A stretch of DNA of 35,302 nucleotides from positions 1 through 35,302 of the forward strand of contig JBOFWM010000071.1 of assembly GCA_051653625.1 (NCBI GenBank). The letters are read 5' to 3'. The notes beneath the pieces were generated by a model. The model saw nothing but the letters and a program-made list of their open reading frames with translations, did no database searches and was not told the origin of the DNA. Numbering within the stretch: position 1 is the first letter of the stretch; the number at the start of each line of letters is the position of its first letter. A program made the position numbers and the translations under genes. The DNA comes from SFDP01 sp051653625. GTDB taxonomy: Bacteria; Bacillota; Clostridia; Lachnospirales; Lachnospiraceae. Below, one piece after another: positions 1 through 8,748 of the stretch.

Positions 1-70
1 ATTCTCTTCAATATACTAGATAGATGCATTATAATCAACAAAATTATTTATTTAATGATAGTACCATTTT
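1..70. other. Left-edge non-coding stretch
   Basis: This AT-rich stretch lies downstream of the last antiporter gene on the minus strand. A TATAAT (minus strand, around 36-41) could be a -10 box for a gene beyond the edge, but no convincing -35 is seen. No hairpin terminator is visible, so the operon may continue out of the window. Confidence 0.3.
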
Positions 71-1783
71 CTAAAATTTCATTGCACGGTAAATCATATA
101 AGATAAAACAAGTAACAATCCAAACGAAGTTGTAAAAAGTGCAAAAGATAAACTTCTAGAAATAATAGTATTGCTCTCTGAAAATTCATCGTATATTAAT
201 GCTAATTTATGCTCCATATTTTCTTCTTTTCTACGATCCATCCAAATGGAATGATTCATAATTCGAATCCCCATGTTTAAAATCACACCAATGATATGTG
301 TAAATTCATTTCCTTCTTCTTGTTCATGTGGAATTGGAGCATCATGATAAATCGTTTTTCTGAAGAAAACCACAAACCGATCTACAAATCGATCCATTAT
401 CCTACATACAATACCAAATGAAATAGGCAAAATTTTCAGAAGAATGGGTTTATATATATTATCTTCAATATTTAAAAATTTTGGCCATCTATTAATGTTT
501 TTAGAATTTCGAACTACTAAAATATAAAATACAAAACCAATTAAAACAGAATATACACTTCCTAGCAATTCATCAAAATGATAATATGACATTTTTCCCA
601 TTAGTACACTCGAAATAGGAATACACAATGTAATCAAGCTAATTATTATAATTTGCAATGGTTTTAACTGTATTTTTTTAGAAGTTTCACTTTTACCTAC
701 AAATAAAATCATATATATTTTTACCATGTATGCAACTGTCATTCCACCGCATATTAAAAATAAAATTTCAATTGGTCTAGAATATGCTTTAATACTTTCA
801 TGAAGCAATGTTTTTCCAACATACCCATTAAATAACGGAATTCCACTTATTCCAAGTGCAGCTATTACAAATGTAATTTTCAAAAACACATTGTTTCTTC
901 CACATCCTTTTAACTCATTTAAGTTTAATGTATTTGTACTTTTATAAATGATGCCTACTATAAAAAACAATAATACTTTAACGATTGAATGATTCATCAT
1001 ATAGGCAATTGTACCTGTTAAAACATGTTCATGTTCTTGCAAAAAAAGTCCTACAAGCGCAATTCCCATTGCAATAAATCCCATTTGTGAAACAGAAGAA
1101 TACGATAATACTTTTTTAATATTATCTGTACATAATGCCATTATTCCCCCTAAGATCATGGTGAGCACTGCAATAGCTAGCAATATTTTGTTCCAATACA
1201 AATCTTCTTTCACAATATATACCCAAACTAATAAAACACTATACACCCCTGTTTTTGTTAAACAACTAGCAAAAAGTGCTGAAGCCGGTGCATAAGATGT
1301 TGTATATGCTTTTGGCAACCAACTGTGTAGAGGTACCAGCCCACCTTTCATTCCAAAACCAAATAGTAAACAACCTATGGAACTATATAGTCTGCTTTTA
1401 TTTTCTACCATCGTTAATGCTTGTTCAATTCCTAAAAATTCAAGTGTTTTTGTCAAATCATATAGAAGAAATAATCCCATCAAAATAACTAATCCACCTA
1501 AAATTGAATATGCAAGATACGTATTTGCATCTTCTTTTGCTTCTTTTTCTTTTGAAGTAATTACCCAACCATAAGAAGCAATTGACATGATTTCAAAAAA
1601 GATAAATAACGTTAAGAAATCTTTTGCCCAAAAAACACCCATTGTTCCAATACCAACAATAAACGTTATGAAAAAATATATCATTTTATCTTTTTTTGTT
1701 TCTAAAATATCTTTTGCATATACTATGGAAATCAAAAAAGAAACTGCTACAAAAATCATATAAAATAGTCCTAATTTTTCCAT
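71..1783 (-). CDS. NuoL/M/N-like antiporter subunit (Mrp/Mbh-type), last in operon
   Basis: A 570-residue polytopic membrane protein of the proton-conducting transporter family (ND2/ND4/ND5, PF00361). The ion-channel residues of this family are present: the Glu of FFEIM (E64), the Lys of FGMKGG (K146) followed by HSWLPKAY, the Lys of LTKTG (K177), and His/Lys in NHSIVKV (H265, K269). It begins closer to the first conserved Glu than typical family members, so the usual first helices are missing. A long C-terminal extension (about 430-570) holds a charged loop and a final membrane helix near 540-565. AAGGAG stands 6 bases before the ATG. It follows the 1796-3244 gene by 12 bases and is the fourth antiporter-like subunit of the operon. 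By family it should move H+ or Na+ across the membrane; which ion it moves cannot be read from the sequence. Confidence 0.85.
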   Translation of the reverse strand: MEKLGLFYMIFVAVSFLISIVYAKDILETKKDKMIYFFITFIVGIGTMGVFWAKDFLTLFIFFEIMSIASYGWVITSKEKEAKEDANTYLAYSILGGLVILMGLFLLYDLTKTLEFLGIEQALTMVENKSRLYSSIGCLLFGFGMKGGLVPLHSWLPKAYTTSYAPASALFASCLTKTGVYSVLLVWVYIVKEDLYWNKILLAIAVLTMILGGIMALCTDNIKKVLSYSSVSQMGFIAMGIALVGLFLQEHEHVLTGTIAYMMNHSIVKVLLFFIVGIIYKSTNTLNLNELKGCGRNNVFLKITFVIAALGISGIPLFNGYVGKTLLHESIKAYSRPIEILFLICGGMTVAYMVKIYMILFVGKSETSKKIQLKPLQIIIISLITLCIPISSVLMGKMSYYHFDELLGSVYSVLIGFVFYILVVRNSKNINRWPKFLNIEDNIYKPILLKILPISFGIVCRIMDRFVDRFVVFFRKTIYHDAPIPHEQEEGNEFTHIIGVILNMGIRIMNHSIWMDRRKEENMEHKLALIYDEFSESNTIISRSLSFALFTTSFGLLLVLSYMIYRAMKF

Positions 1784-1795
1784 CTCTTGCTCCTT

Positions 1796-3244
1796 CTAAA
1801 AATTAAAATTTATAATGGTGATAATACTTAATAATACAATCGTTATTCCAATAATACCAATTGGAAATTTCATTAATACTCCTGGATCTGTTATTTTCTC
1901 TTTTGACTCATCAAGATGTTCCAAAGGCAAAAAATATCCTCTAACAATAATAGAAAGCATATAAATAGCAGTTAAAAAAGCCGATATTAATAATGCTGCT
2001 ACTCCCCAAAACGCAAGTATATTATTCGTTTCAAGTGCTGCTGTAGCAATTCTAAACTTACTGATAAATCCCACAAAACCAGGTACTCCCATAAGCGAAA
2101 AGCTTGCTAATGTAAAAAAGAAGAAAATAAATGGCATTTTCTTTGCCATACCATTTAATTCATAAATATAATGCACATGACTTTTATATATGATTGCACC
2201 TGCACAAAAGAAGCAACAAATTTTCATAAGCGAGTGAAAAATCATATGTGCTAATGATGCTTCCATTCCTGCTGTTGTCATTAATGTAATTCCAAATAAA
2301 ATATAAGATAGATTACCAATTGTAGAGTATGCTAATCTTCTCTTTAAATTTGTCTCTTTTAATGCCATTGAGCTAGCATAAATCATCGTTATAATCACAA
2401 AAATCATAACCGTTGTTTGTGCCCAGGTATCTCTCAAAAAATCTGCCCCAAAACTATAATAGGTTAATCTAATCAGTGCAAATGCACCAGCCTTAACTAC
2501 TGCTACTGCATGCAAAAGTGCCGTAACAGGTGTCGGTGCAACACTTGCCTTTGGAAGCCAAGCATTAAATGGAAATAATGCAGCTTTTACACCAAATCCT
2601 AAAAAAGCAATAACATAAATAAATAATAACAAATCTTTTTTGTTTCCAATAAGATCTGTATTTAATACACCACCTAATATAAATTCTGTACTATACCCGT
2701 ACATAATGATAAAGATCAGACCAATAAAAGCAAAAGCCGCACCACCAAGAGAATAATATAAATAAGTTCGACTTGCCATAATAGCTTCTCTTGACAATGT
2801 ATGCACGACTAAAGGAACCGTTACTAAAGTTAATAATTCATAGAAGAAATACATTGTTAAAAAATTTCCTGATAAAGAAATTCCTAATGTAATTCCATAT
2901 GTAATAGAATAGAACATAAAAAATATTTTTTCATGCCCCTCTTTTTTCATATATTCAAATGCATAAAGAGTAGCAAGCGGCCAAAGAAAAGCAACGAGAC
3001 TCGCAAATACAAGTGTCATACCATCAACATTTAATGTGATACTTAAATTACCTGTAAACTGTAATAATTCATAAACACCTTTAGGTGGATAATTCATAAG
3101 TACAACAACTAAGATACTAGTTAAAACAATAAAACTTTCTATATAAATACACATTACTTTTCGATTTTTAAAAGGGATAATCGGAATTAATATACCACCT
3201 ATTATTGGTATTAAAATTACAAGCAACATCAAAATTTCATTCAT
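1796..3244 (-). CDS. NuoM/MrpD-like antiporter subunit
   Basis: A 482-residue multi-helix protein of the proton-conducting membrane transporter family. Key family positions are present: Glu in FFYELL (E136), Lys in GFGVKAA (K220), the WLPKA motif followed by APTPVTALLH, Lys in VVKAG (K251), and FHSLMK (H337, K341). One departure is that FPFNAWLP carries Asn (N227) where the family usually has His. GGAG lies 9 bases before the ATG. It sits between two other antiporter-like genes with gaps of 12 to 13 bases, which fits one polycistronic message and one complex. Of the three extra subunits it looks the most like a canonical NuoM/MrpD protein. The family is certain, but the exact subunit name is not. 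Confidence 0.88.
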   Translation of the reverse strand: MNEILMLLVILIPIIGGILIPIIPFKNRKVMCIYIESFIVLTSILVVVLMNYPPKGVYELLQFTGNLSITLNVDGMTLVFASLVAFLWPLATLYAFEYMKKEGHEKIFFMFYSITYGITLGISLSGNFLTMYFFYELLTLVTVPLVVHTLSREAIMASRTYLYYSLGGAAFAFIGLIFIIMYGYSTEFILGGVLNTDLIGNKKDLLLFIYVIAFLGFGVKAALFPFNAWLPKASVAPTPVTALLHAVAVVKAGAFALIRLTYYSFGADFLRDTWAQTTVMIFVIITMIYASSMALKETNLKRRLAYSTIGNLSYILFGITLMTTAGMEASLAHMIFHSLMKICCFFCAGAIIYKSHVHYIYELNGMAKKMPFIFFFFTLASFSLMGVPGFVGFISKFRIATAALETNNILAFWGVAALLISAFLTAIYMLSIIVRGYFLPLEHLDESKEKITDPGVLMKFPIGIIGITIVLLSIITIINFNF

Positions 3245-3257
3245 GTTTCACTTCTCC

Positions 3258-4496
3258 TTACCATCTTATTATGTTAGCTACTAAACCAAATAAGATTGTA
3301 GCAATTGTTAATAGAATAATAGGAATTGTCATAGTATATGGTATTTTCTTTATCTCTAACACTTCTTTTTCCTCATTTCTCATAAACGCTTTTATTGAAA
3401 ATGGTAATAAATAACCAGCTGTTAAAAATGCACTAATCAACAAAACAACTGGACCTAGTAAATCAAATATAAATAAATTTGATTCTAATGAACCAATCGC
3501 TAAATACCATTTACTAAAGAAGCCACTTAATGGTGGTATCCCAACTAAAGCCAAAGAAGAGATAATAAAACATCCCATTATTACCTTATGCTTATTCCCT
3601 ACTCCTGCTAAACGATCCACATTAAATTCATCCGTCTTTTCAATCAAACATCCAACTACAAAAAATAACGTTGTTTTTATAATTGCATGAACAAAAATAT
3701 GTAGGATAGATCCTTTATATGATGTATCCGTCAATAATGCTAACCCAAATAAGATATATGATATTTGACTAATTGTTGAATATGCCAATCGTTTTTTTAT
3801 ATTTTTTTCAAAATAAGCAATCATAGACCCCATAAAAATTGTAAGAAGTGTTAATCCAATCCATGCGCTTTGTACCCATGTGCCTCTTATGTAATTTGCA
3901 CCAAAAATATAAAATACAACTCTTATTATTCCAAGCACACCTGCTTTTGCAACAATTGCAGATATAAATGCTGAAGCTGGTGCTGTAATAACAGGGTGCG
4001 CCGTTGTTACCATATTATGAAATGGGAACATTTCTGCCTTCACACTAAATCCTAAAATAATCAAAAATGCTGCTAATAATAACTTTGACTTGTTTCCTTC
4101 TTTAATAATCTCTGTTAATACGCCTCCCTCATTAAACTGTAAAGTAACATTTAATGAATATAAAATAAATATCCCAAATAAAACTAAATATGCTCCAAAA
4201 AATGAATAGATCATATATTTTAACCCTGCCATAATTGACTCTTTCGAGCGAGTATAAAATACAAGAGGTGCTGAAACAATCGTCATTATTTCATAAAACA
4301 AATAAAAAGTTATTAGATTATTTGAACTTACCAAGCATACTAGAACAAAATACGAAAGAATATAAGAGGAAAAGAATCTCATTTTTCTTTCCTCTTCTTT
4401 AAAATAACCTATGGAATAAATGGCTCCAAACAACCAAATAAATGAAATTAATACAATAAATAAAATACCTATTTTATCTAAACCAAATGATAACAT
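3258..4496 (-). CDS. Short, divergent NuoM-like antiporter subunit
   Basis: At 412 residues this is about 70-100 residues shorter than its neighbours. It starts at the helix just before the conserved Glu region (FYLFYEI, E69). Lys in GFSVKAE (K153), Lys in VAKAG (K184) and the HAIIKT pair are retained. The strongly conserved WLPxA segment is replaced: FPFH (H160) runs into NMVTTAHPV. That loop faces the proton path in related proteins, so this subunit may be structural or have altered coupling. GGGAG stands 6 bases before the ATG. It is tightly spaced with both neighbours (13 to 15 bases). Loss of the N-terminal helices could be original to this branch or a shortened domain; no frameshift or second start is apparent upstream. 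Confidence 0.82.
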   Translation of the reverse strand: MLSFGLDKIGILFIVLISFIWLFGAIYSIGYFKEEERKMRFFSSYILSYFVLVCLVSSNNLITFYLFYEIMTIVSAPLVFYTRSKESIMAGLKYMIYSFFGAYLVLFGIFILYSLNVTLQFNEGGVLTEIIKEGNKSKLLLAAFLIILGFSVKAEMFPFHNMVTTAHPVITAPASAFISAIVAKAGVLGIIRVVFYIFGANYIRGTWVQSAWIGLTLLTIFMGSMIAYFEKNIKKRLAYSTISQISYILFGLALLTDTSYKGSILHIFVHAIIKTTLFFVVGCLIEKTDEFNVDRLAGVGNKHKVIMGCFIISSLALVGIPPLSGFFSKWYLAIGSLESNLFIFDLLGPVVLLISAFLTAGYLLPFSIKAFMRNEEKEVLEIKKIPYTMTIPIILLTIATILFGLVANIIRW

Positions 4497-4511
4497 ATCT
4501 TTCTCCCTTAA

Positions 4512-6050
4512 TTAATCAAACATTGTTAGTCCTGAGCGTATTAAATCTACAATAGGTTGAGACATCATTCCAATAAAAATATTAAGTATAATAAAACAAA
4601 GTATTGTAATTGTATATTCTTTTTCTTCAAACCACCCAATGCATTTACAAGGAATATCCTCTTCTCCATTATGCACACTAATATAATTTGATTCTATTTT
4701 CACAGGTGTATAAATACGAATTACTGTTTTCATAAAATAAATCGCATTCAAAATAGTACTTACTCCAAGAATAATCAATGTCGGAAGTAATTTCCCTGAA
4801 TTGTAGAGTGCTGCTTGCCCAAATAACAATTTACTTACAAATCCCGCCAATCCTGGAATACCAACCATAGACATGGAAGCTATACAAAATCCAAGACCTG
4901 TAATCTTATGTCTATATGCTGCACCCGTTAAATATCGAAAATTTCTTCTTCCGTCTGATACATCTGTTAATCCAATCGCTGAAATAAATAACAGCGATTT
5001 TGTTGCACCATGAACAATAATATGAAATACACTAGCAATCATTGCAACTTGTGTTCCAAGTCCAATACCCATAAAAATATAACCGATTTGAGCAACTGAT
5101 GAAAAAGCAATCATTCTTCGAATATCATTTTCTTTAATCGCACTTAAGGAACCAAAAATCATTCCACAAAGCCCACACACAAATAAAATATTAATAATTC
5201 CTGATTCAACAATCGTTTGAAAACCAATAACACGATAAAATATTTTTAATAGCAAAACAATGTATCCTTTAGACACTAAACTTGACAAGATAGCAGCTGT
5301 GGATACCGTAGAATATCCATATGCATCTGGCAGCCAAGAATGAAATGGAAAAAGTGCACTTTTAATTGCAAGACCCACACTGATTAATCCTATTGTAACA
5401 AGCAAAGGAATCGTATAGGTACTATTGGAAATAATTACATCTACAGATGCTCTTATATTAGACATTAAAAGATGGCCTGTCATGTCATACAACATACAAA
5501 TACCAATTAAAAAAAGCCCGGAGCCAAGAAGGCTCATAATCATGTAACGGACAGCCGCTTCAATGGTTCTTCCGTTTTGACGAATCATAATTAATCCACA
5601 TGCAGAAATCGTGTTAATTTCAACAAAAACATATGCTGTAAATAAATCATTTGTATAAATAAGTGCAAGGAGTGAACATAAAATTAAATTCGATAAAATA
5701 TAATACATATTTAACTTACTATGCTCTATTTCATTTAATAACTTTTTTCTTCCACCCATCATTGATAAAAGCATGATAACGGAAAAAGATAAAGCAAGAA
5801 GCGCCTCTAACACACCTGCGCGAATTTCATTTCCCCAAGGAGCTGGGTAATGCCCCATCATAAAAGTATAGTTTGAACCCTTTCCTATTAAGTAAAAAAG
5901 CAATATGGCTGATAAAATAGCAACGATCGAAATTAAAAATGTATTTATCGCTTTTGCAATTTTTGCTGGCATAACAGAGCAAATGGTACTTCCTAATAAC
6001 GTTATGATTATGCAAAAAAATGGAATATTTTCTATGTAATTGACATGCAT
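4512..6050 (-). CDS. mrpD: MrpD/MbhH-like antiporter subunit
   Basis: A 512-residue membrane protein with the full antiporter signature: FVEIN (E144), LAIKSALFPFHSWLPDAYG (K230 plus the intact WLP motif), LVSKG (K261) and HIIVHGATKS. It immediately follows the MrpC gene, as mrpD does in mrp operons and mbhH follows mbhG. A longer open frame runs upstream, but the ATG at 6050 has AGAGGG 8 bases before it and lies 2 bases from the mrpC stop, so it is preferred. A C-terminal soluble loop (about 450-475) contains CKC. By family it exchanges Na+ or another monovalent cation for H+ within a multisubunit complex. The symbol is given by position and similarity. Confidence 0.9.
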   Translation of the reverse strand: MHVNYIENIPFFCIIITLLGSTICSVMPAKIAKAINTFLISIVAILSAILLFYLIGKGSNYTFMMGHYPAPWGNEIRAGVLEALLALSFSVIMLLSMMGGRKKLLNEIEHSKLNMYYILSNLILCSLLALIYTNDLFTAYVFVEINTISACGLIMIRQNGRTIEAAVRYMIMSLLGSGLFLIGICMLYDMTGHLLMSNIRASVDVIISNSTYTIPLLVTIGLISVGLAIKSALFPFHSWLPDAYGYSTVSTAAILSSLVSKGYIVLLLKIFYRVIGFQTIVESGIINILFVCGLCGMIFGSLSAIKENDIRRMIAFSSVAQIGYIFMGIGLGTQVAMIASVFHIIVHGATKSLLFISAIGLTDVSDGRRNFRYLTGAAYRHKITGLGFCIASMSMVGIPGLAGFVSKLLFGQAALYNSGKLLPTLIILGVSTILNAIYFMKTVIRIYTPVKIESNYISVHNGEEDIPCKCIGWFEEKEYTITILCFIILNIFIGMMSQPIVDLIRSGLTMFD

Positions 6051-6051
6051 A

Positions 6052-6435
6052 TTATAAACCCTCTTTCTTAAGCCTTGTAGAAATTTCATCTAAATCAAGA
6101 GTATGATATCTTTGGTAGAGCCTAATTGTCAGTGCTAACATAAGCGCCGTTACAGAAACAGATACTACAATTCCTGTTAATACTAATCCGGATGGTACTG
6201 GATTAATATAAGCTTCTACGCTTTGTACTCCGTTCACAACAATTGGTGCCACTCTTCCTGAAATATATCCCTTTTCCGCAAGAAATAAATAAACTGCTGT
6301 ATCCATGATATTCAGTCCTATTATTTTTTTTATTAAATTTTTTTGTAATAACAAGTTTGAGAATCCAATACCAAATAAAATCATTGCAACGGCTTCTCCA
6401 TAATTTGCTAATAAATTTTCACCTATTTGAACCAC
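6052..6435 (-). CDS. mrpC: MrpC/NuoK-like small membrane subunit
   Basis: A roughly 127-residue protein with three hydrophobic helices, of the NuoK/MrpC family. It has the characteristic NLIKKIIGLNIMD loop-to-helix, with Asn where NuoK has Glu, followed by an extended loop and a last helix (VLTGIVVSVSVTALML). The start is uncertain. The long open frame contains a Cys-rich stretch encoded inside the 3' end of the upstream gene, which is not family-like. The GTG at 6435 has AGG 7 bases before it and gives a normal N-terminus; an ATG further in (M42 of the long frame) is the alternative. It is coupled on both sides: it begins 8 bases after the mrpB stop and ends 1 base before mrpD. Confidence 0.82.
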   Translation of the reverse strand: MVQIGENLLANYGEAVAMILFGIGFSNLLLQKNLIKKIIGLNIMDTAVYLFLAEKGYISGRVAPIVVNGVQSVEAYINPVPSGLVLTGIVVSVSVTALMLALTIRLYQRYHTLDLDEISTRLKKEGL

Positions 6436-6443
6436 ATTTTTAC

Positions 6444-7361
6444 CTATACCTTTCTTGCTAAAGCATAAAATGTATACATAGTTGATGCAACAATTAAGCC
6501 TACACAAATATTTAATGGCAAAATAAGACCTGCACTCATAATATTTCCAATTGTTCCTACTTTAATTATACTTTCTAAATGATTCGCGCCTGTAAAAAAT
6601 GAATAACTCTTTGCTAAACAATAAAACGATAAACAAAAAAAGCAGACCCATTTATATGTTTTTTTCGTAAAAAATTTCTCAGTTTTTTCAAATCCATATG
6701 CATTCGAATATAAAATCAAAGCTGCCCCCATTACGGCACCGCCTGAAAATCCACCACCTGGTGATAAGTGTCCATTTAATACAATATATATCCCAAACAA
6801 CAAAATAATAGGAACTAAAATAAATGCAATTTTTTGTAAAATAATATCATTATGCGGTTCATACTTTTGGTCATCTTTTTTATCTTTTTCTTTTTGCAAT
6901 AAAATCAGCACAGTTATCGCTGCTACAAATAAAACATGTGACTCTCCTAACGTATCAAATGCCCGATAATCAAGAATAATTCCTGTAACAATGTTGACTG
7001 CTCCTGTTTCTTGCATCCCCTCTTCAATATATCGCTTTGAAACTTCATTATTATCTGGGTTTTTAGCATTTCCTGTTTTTGGTAAAAATGAAATGGTAAT
7101 TAGTAAAAGTCCAATAAGTACAATACAAAATACAACAGAACCTACTTCATATATTTTATTAAATGCTTTAATTTCAATATTCTTATCAAAATCATATATT
7201 TTTTCGTACATTCTTTCCTTTTCGCGCATTCGCTCTTGGATTGAATCTTCTTCTATGCAATACTCTTCTTGTTCTTGCATCTCTACTTTTCCAAGATAAG
7301 GATCTTCTTTCCCTTCTAACCAATCAAGAAAATTTGATTTTAACTTACTCACTTTCCTCAT
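6444..7361 (-). CDS. mrpB: Fused MbhE-like and MrpB subunit
   Basis: A 305-residue protein with three parts. Residues 1-65 are charged and soluble, rich in Glu and Lys. Residues about 68-160 match the MbhE / C-terminal MrpA domain (GAVNIVTGIILDYRAFDT, then a helix). Residues about 170-305 are a classic MrpB domain, with NGHLSPGGGFSGG and four helices. In most mrp operons the MbhE-like region is the tail of MrpA; in Mbh complexes it is its own gene; here it is joined to MrpB. The ATG overlaps the end of the upstream gene by 17 bases, with GAGG only 2 bases before it; a GTG at 7352 is an alternative start. The fusion and the charged head are the unusual points. Confidence 0.85.
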   Translation of the reverse strand: MRKVSKLKSNFLDWLEGKEDPYLGKVEMQEQEEYCIEEDSIQERMREKERMYEKIYDFDKNIEIKAFNKIYEVGSVVFCIVLIGLLLITISFLPKTGNAKNPDNNEVSKRYIEEGMQETGAVNIVTGIILDYRAFDTLGESHVLFVAAITVLILLQKEKDKKDDQKYEPHNDIILQKIAFILVPIILLFGIYIVLNGHLSPGGGFSGGAVMGAALILYSNAYGFEKTEKFFTKKTYKWVCFFCLSFYCLAKSYSFFTGANHLESIIKVGTIGNIMSAGLILPLNICVGLIVASTMYTFYALARKV

Positions 7362-7599
7362 CTCCTCTCATTGCCTGTATTTTTTTCAATGTTACAAAAA
7401 ATAAGATACTAGTAATTCCAGCCCCAACTGCCGCCTCTGTAATTGCTAAATCTGGCGCTTCTAAAAGCAACCAAATGATAGACATTACCAAACTATAGGA
7501 CATGAAAATCATAATTGCATTTAATAAACTTTTTGAGAAACTTACTGCAATAGCACAAACCACTAAAAATGTCATTAAAATATAATTAAATAATTCCAT
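7345..7599 (-). CDS. MbhD-like (DUF4040) membrane subunit
   Basis: An 84-residue protein with three hydrophobic helices and the motif EAPDLAITEAAVGAGI, typical of the MbhD/DUF4040 family. In MrpA this segment forms part of the C-terminal extension and contributes to the ion path (the Asp/Glu of PDLAITEA). Here it is a free-standing gene, as in archaeal mbh and mbs clusters. The ATG at 7599 has GGAGG 7 bases before it; the GTG two codons upstream lacks such a site. It begins 2 bases after mrpG ends and its tail overlaps the next gene, so translation is probably coupled. Confidence 0.88.
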   Translation of the reverse strand: MELFNYILMTFLVVCAIAVSFSKSLLNAIMIFMSYSLVMSIIWLLLEAPDLAITEAAVGAGITSILFFVTLKKIQAMRGDEESE

Positions 7600-7601
7600 T
7601 A

Positions 7602-7943
7602 TCACTCCTCCAAAGAATCTTTTTCAATTGTACAGTGCTTTCCAATATTATCATTTACTGTTACTTCAAAACGTCCAATCAAATGACTTGATACAGGAGA
7701 AGACAACCAAAGAAATACAATAACTAATAAAAATTTCAAGCTATTGATATTTATTCCCCAAAAAATAATAAGTCCTATTAAAGATATTCCAATTCCCAAG
7801 GTATCACCTATGGCAGATGCATGCATCCGATTCATTACGAAGTCAAAACGAAATGCTCCAAAAACTTCTACCGCAAATAAAAATAGTCCGATACATAAAA
7901 AAATACTTCCAATTATAAATTGTAGCCACTCTAACCATTCCAT
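7602..7943 (-). CDS. mrpG: MrpG-like membrane subunit
   Basis: A 113-residue MrpG/MnhG/PhaG family protein with three helices and the conserved segment FVMNRMHASAIGDTLG followed by a Gly-rich helix. The longer frame adds 29 basic residues that overlap mrpF and do not fit the family. The ATG at 7943 lies 1 base after the mrpF stop and has AGGAG about 10 bases before it, so it is used here. The length matches family norms. It is a small structural subunit of the antiporter complex and has no known catalytic residue of its own. Confidence 0.9.
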   Translation of the reverse strand: MEWLEWLQFIIGSIFLCIGLFLFAVEVFGAFRFDFVMNRMHASAIGDTLGIGISLIGLIIFWGININSLKFLLVIVFLWLSSPVSSHLIGRFEVTVNDNIGKHCTIEKDSLEE

Positions 7944-7944
7944 T

Positions 7945-8274
7945 TTATGTATTCTCCTTTTCTTCTTTCTCTTTGTATTTCTTTTCGTAATAAATACCTG
8001 TAAAAACTTTTGTAATAACAACAACTGCAAGAAAACTAATCATTGCATAGAGCAAACAAATATCAATTAAATATCCTTCTTTTAAAAGCAATGATAAAAC
8101 ACCAATTATTACAATAACCATTGTTGCCATCATATTCACAGAAACAATACGATCTGCAATTTTTGGTCCTCTTATTGCTCTTATTAAACATAATAAAAGC
8201 ATAACTGCCAAAAAAATCAAAGTAAATATATACATTCCATTATATGCTTTTTCTAATATTATTGAATTTTCCAC
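7945..8274 (-). CDS. mrpF: MrpF-like membrane subunit
   Basis: A 109-residue MrpF/MnhF family protein with three helices, the signature LIRAIRGPKIADRIVSVN and a charged C-terminal tail (KEKEEKE). The start shown is a GTG that overlaps the mrpE stop by one base, with GGAG 12 bases upstream. The family is usually nearer 90 residues, so an ATG 13 codons further in is a real alternative. The acidic/basic Arg-Gly-Pro...Asp-Arg motif between helices 1 and 2 makes the family assignment firm. Confidence 0.88.
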   Translation of the reverse strand: MENSIILEKAYNGMYIFTLIFLAVMLLLCLIRAIRGPKIADRIVSVNMMATMVIVIIGVLSLLLKEGYLIDICLLYAMISFLAVVVITKVFTGIYYEKKYKEKEEKENT

Positions 8275-8738
8275 TATTTTAGATTCTCCATTTTTTCTAA
8301 CATATTTACAAATTTGCTTTTATTTAAATCTTTGCTCATACTTTTATCAAGACAATGTACTACAAATTCATCTTCTTCTAAAGAAACTGTATTTGTTCCA
8401 GGAGTCAATGTTATTGAATTTGCCAAGACTACCTTAGCTGTATTGCTTTTTAATTTTGTTTTAAAATGCACAATAGTTGGCTCTATTTTTTTTGTTGAGG
8501 ACATTATCATAAATACCGTGATTATATTTGCTTTAATAATTTCTACAAGCAATGTACCAATATAGGATAGTACAAGTGGCAATAATTTTAAAAGTCGTAT
8601 ATCTTTTTTGATACTATAGTCCATAAACTTACAAATAAATCCATACATCAAAACAGAAAGTACTAATCCAATTAATACAATTTCTGTCGTAATTTTACCA
8701 TTAAAAATAATCCATAATATAAATAATAATATAAACAT
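8274..8738 (-). CDS. mrpE: MrpE-like membrane subunit
   Basis: A 154-residue MrpE/MnhE/MbhA family protein. Two N-terminal hydrophobic segments (FILLFILWIIFNG, then VLIGLVLSVLMYGF) are followed by a third, and then by a soluble domain with VLANSITLTPGTNTVSLEEDEFVVHCLD, the hallmark of the family. The start at 8738 is chosen because GGGAG stands 6 bases before it and it lies 10 bases after the trmB stop; the longer frame overlaps trmB. It is the first antiporter gene of the operon. MrpE is needed for assembly or energy coupling in studied complexes. Confidence 0.9.
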   Translation of the reverse strand: MFILLFILWIIFNGKITTEIVLIGLVLSVLMYGFICKFMDYSIKKDIRLLKLLPLVLSYIGTLLVEIIKANIITVFMIMSSTKKIEPTIVHFKTKLKSNTAKVVLANSITLTPGTNTVSLEEDEFVVHCLDKSMSKDLNKSKFVNMLEKMENLK

Positions 8739-8748
8739 TATTTTCTCC

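Noticed and set aside
7945..8030. Basic N-terminal extension of mrpG overlapping mrpF
   Set aside because: It is the read-through of the mrpF 3' end in another frame. An ATG with a ribosome site lies just after the mrpF stop.
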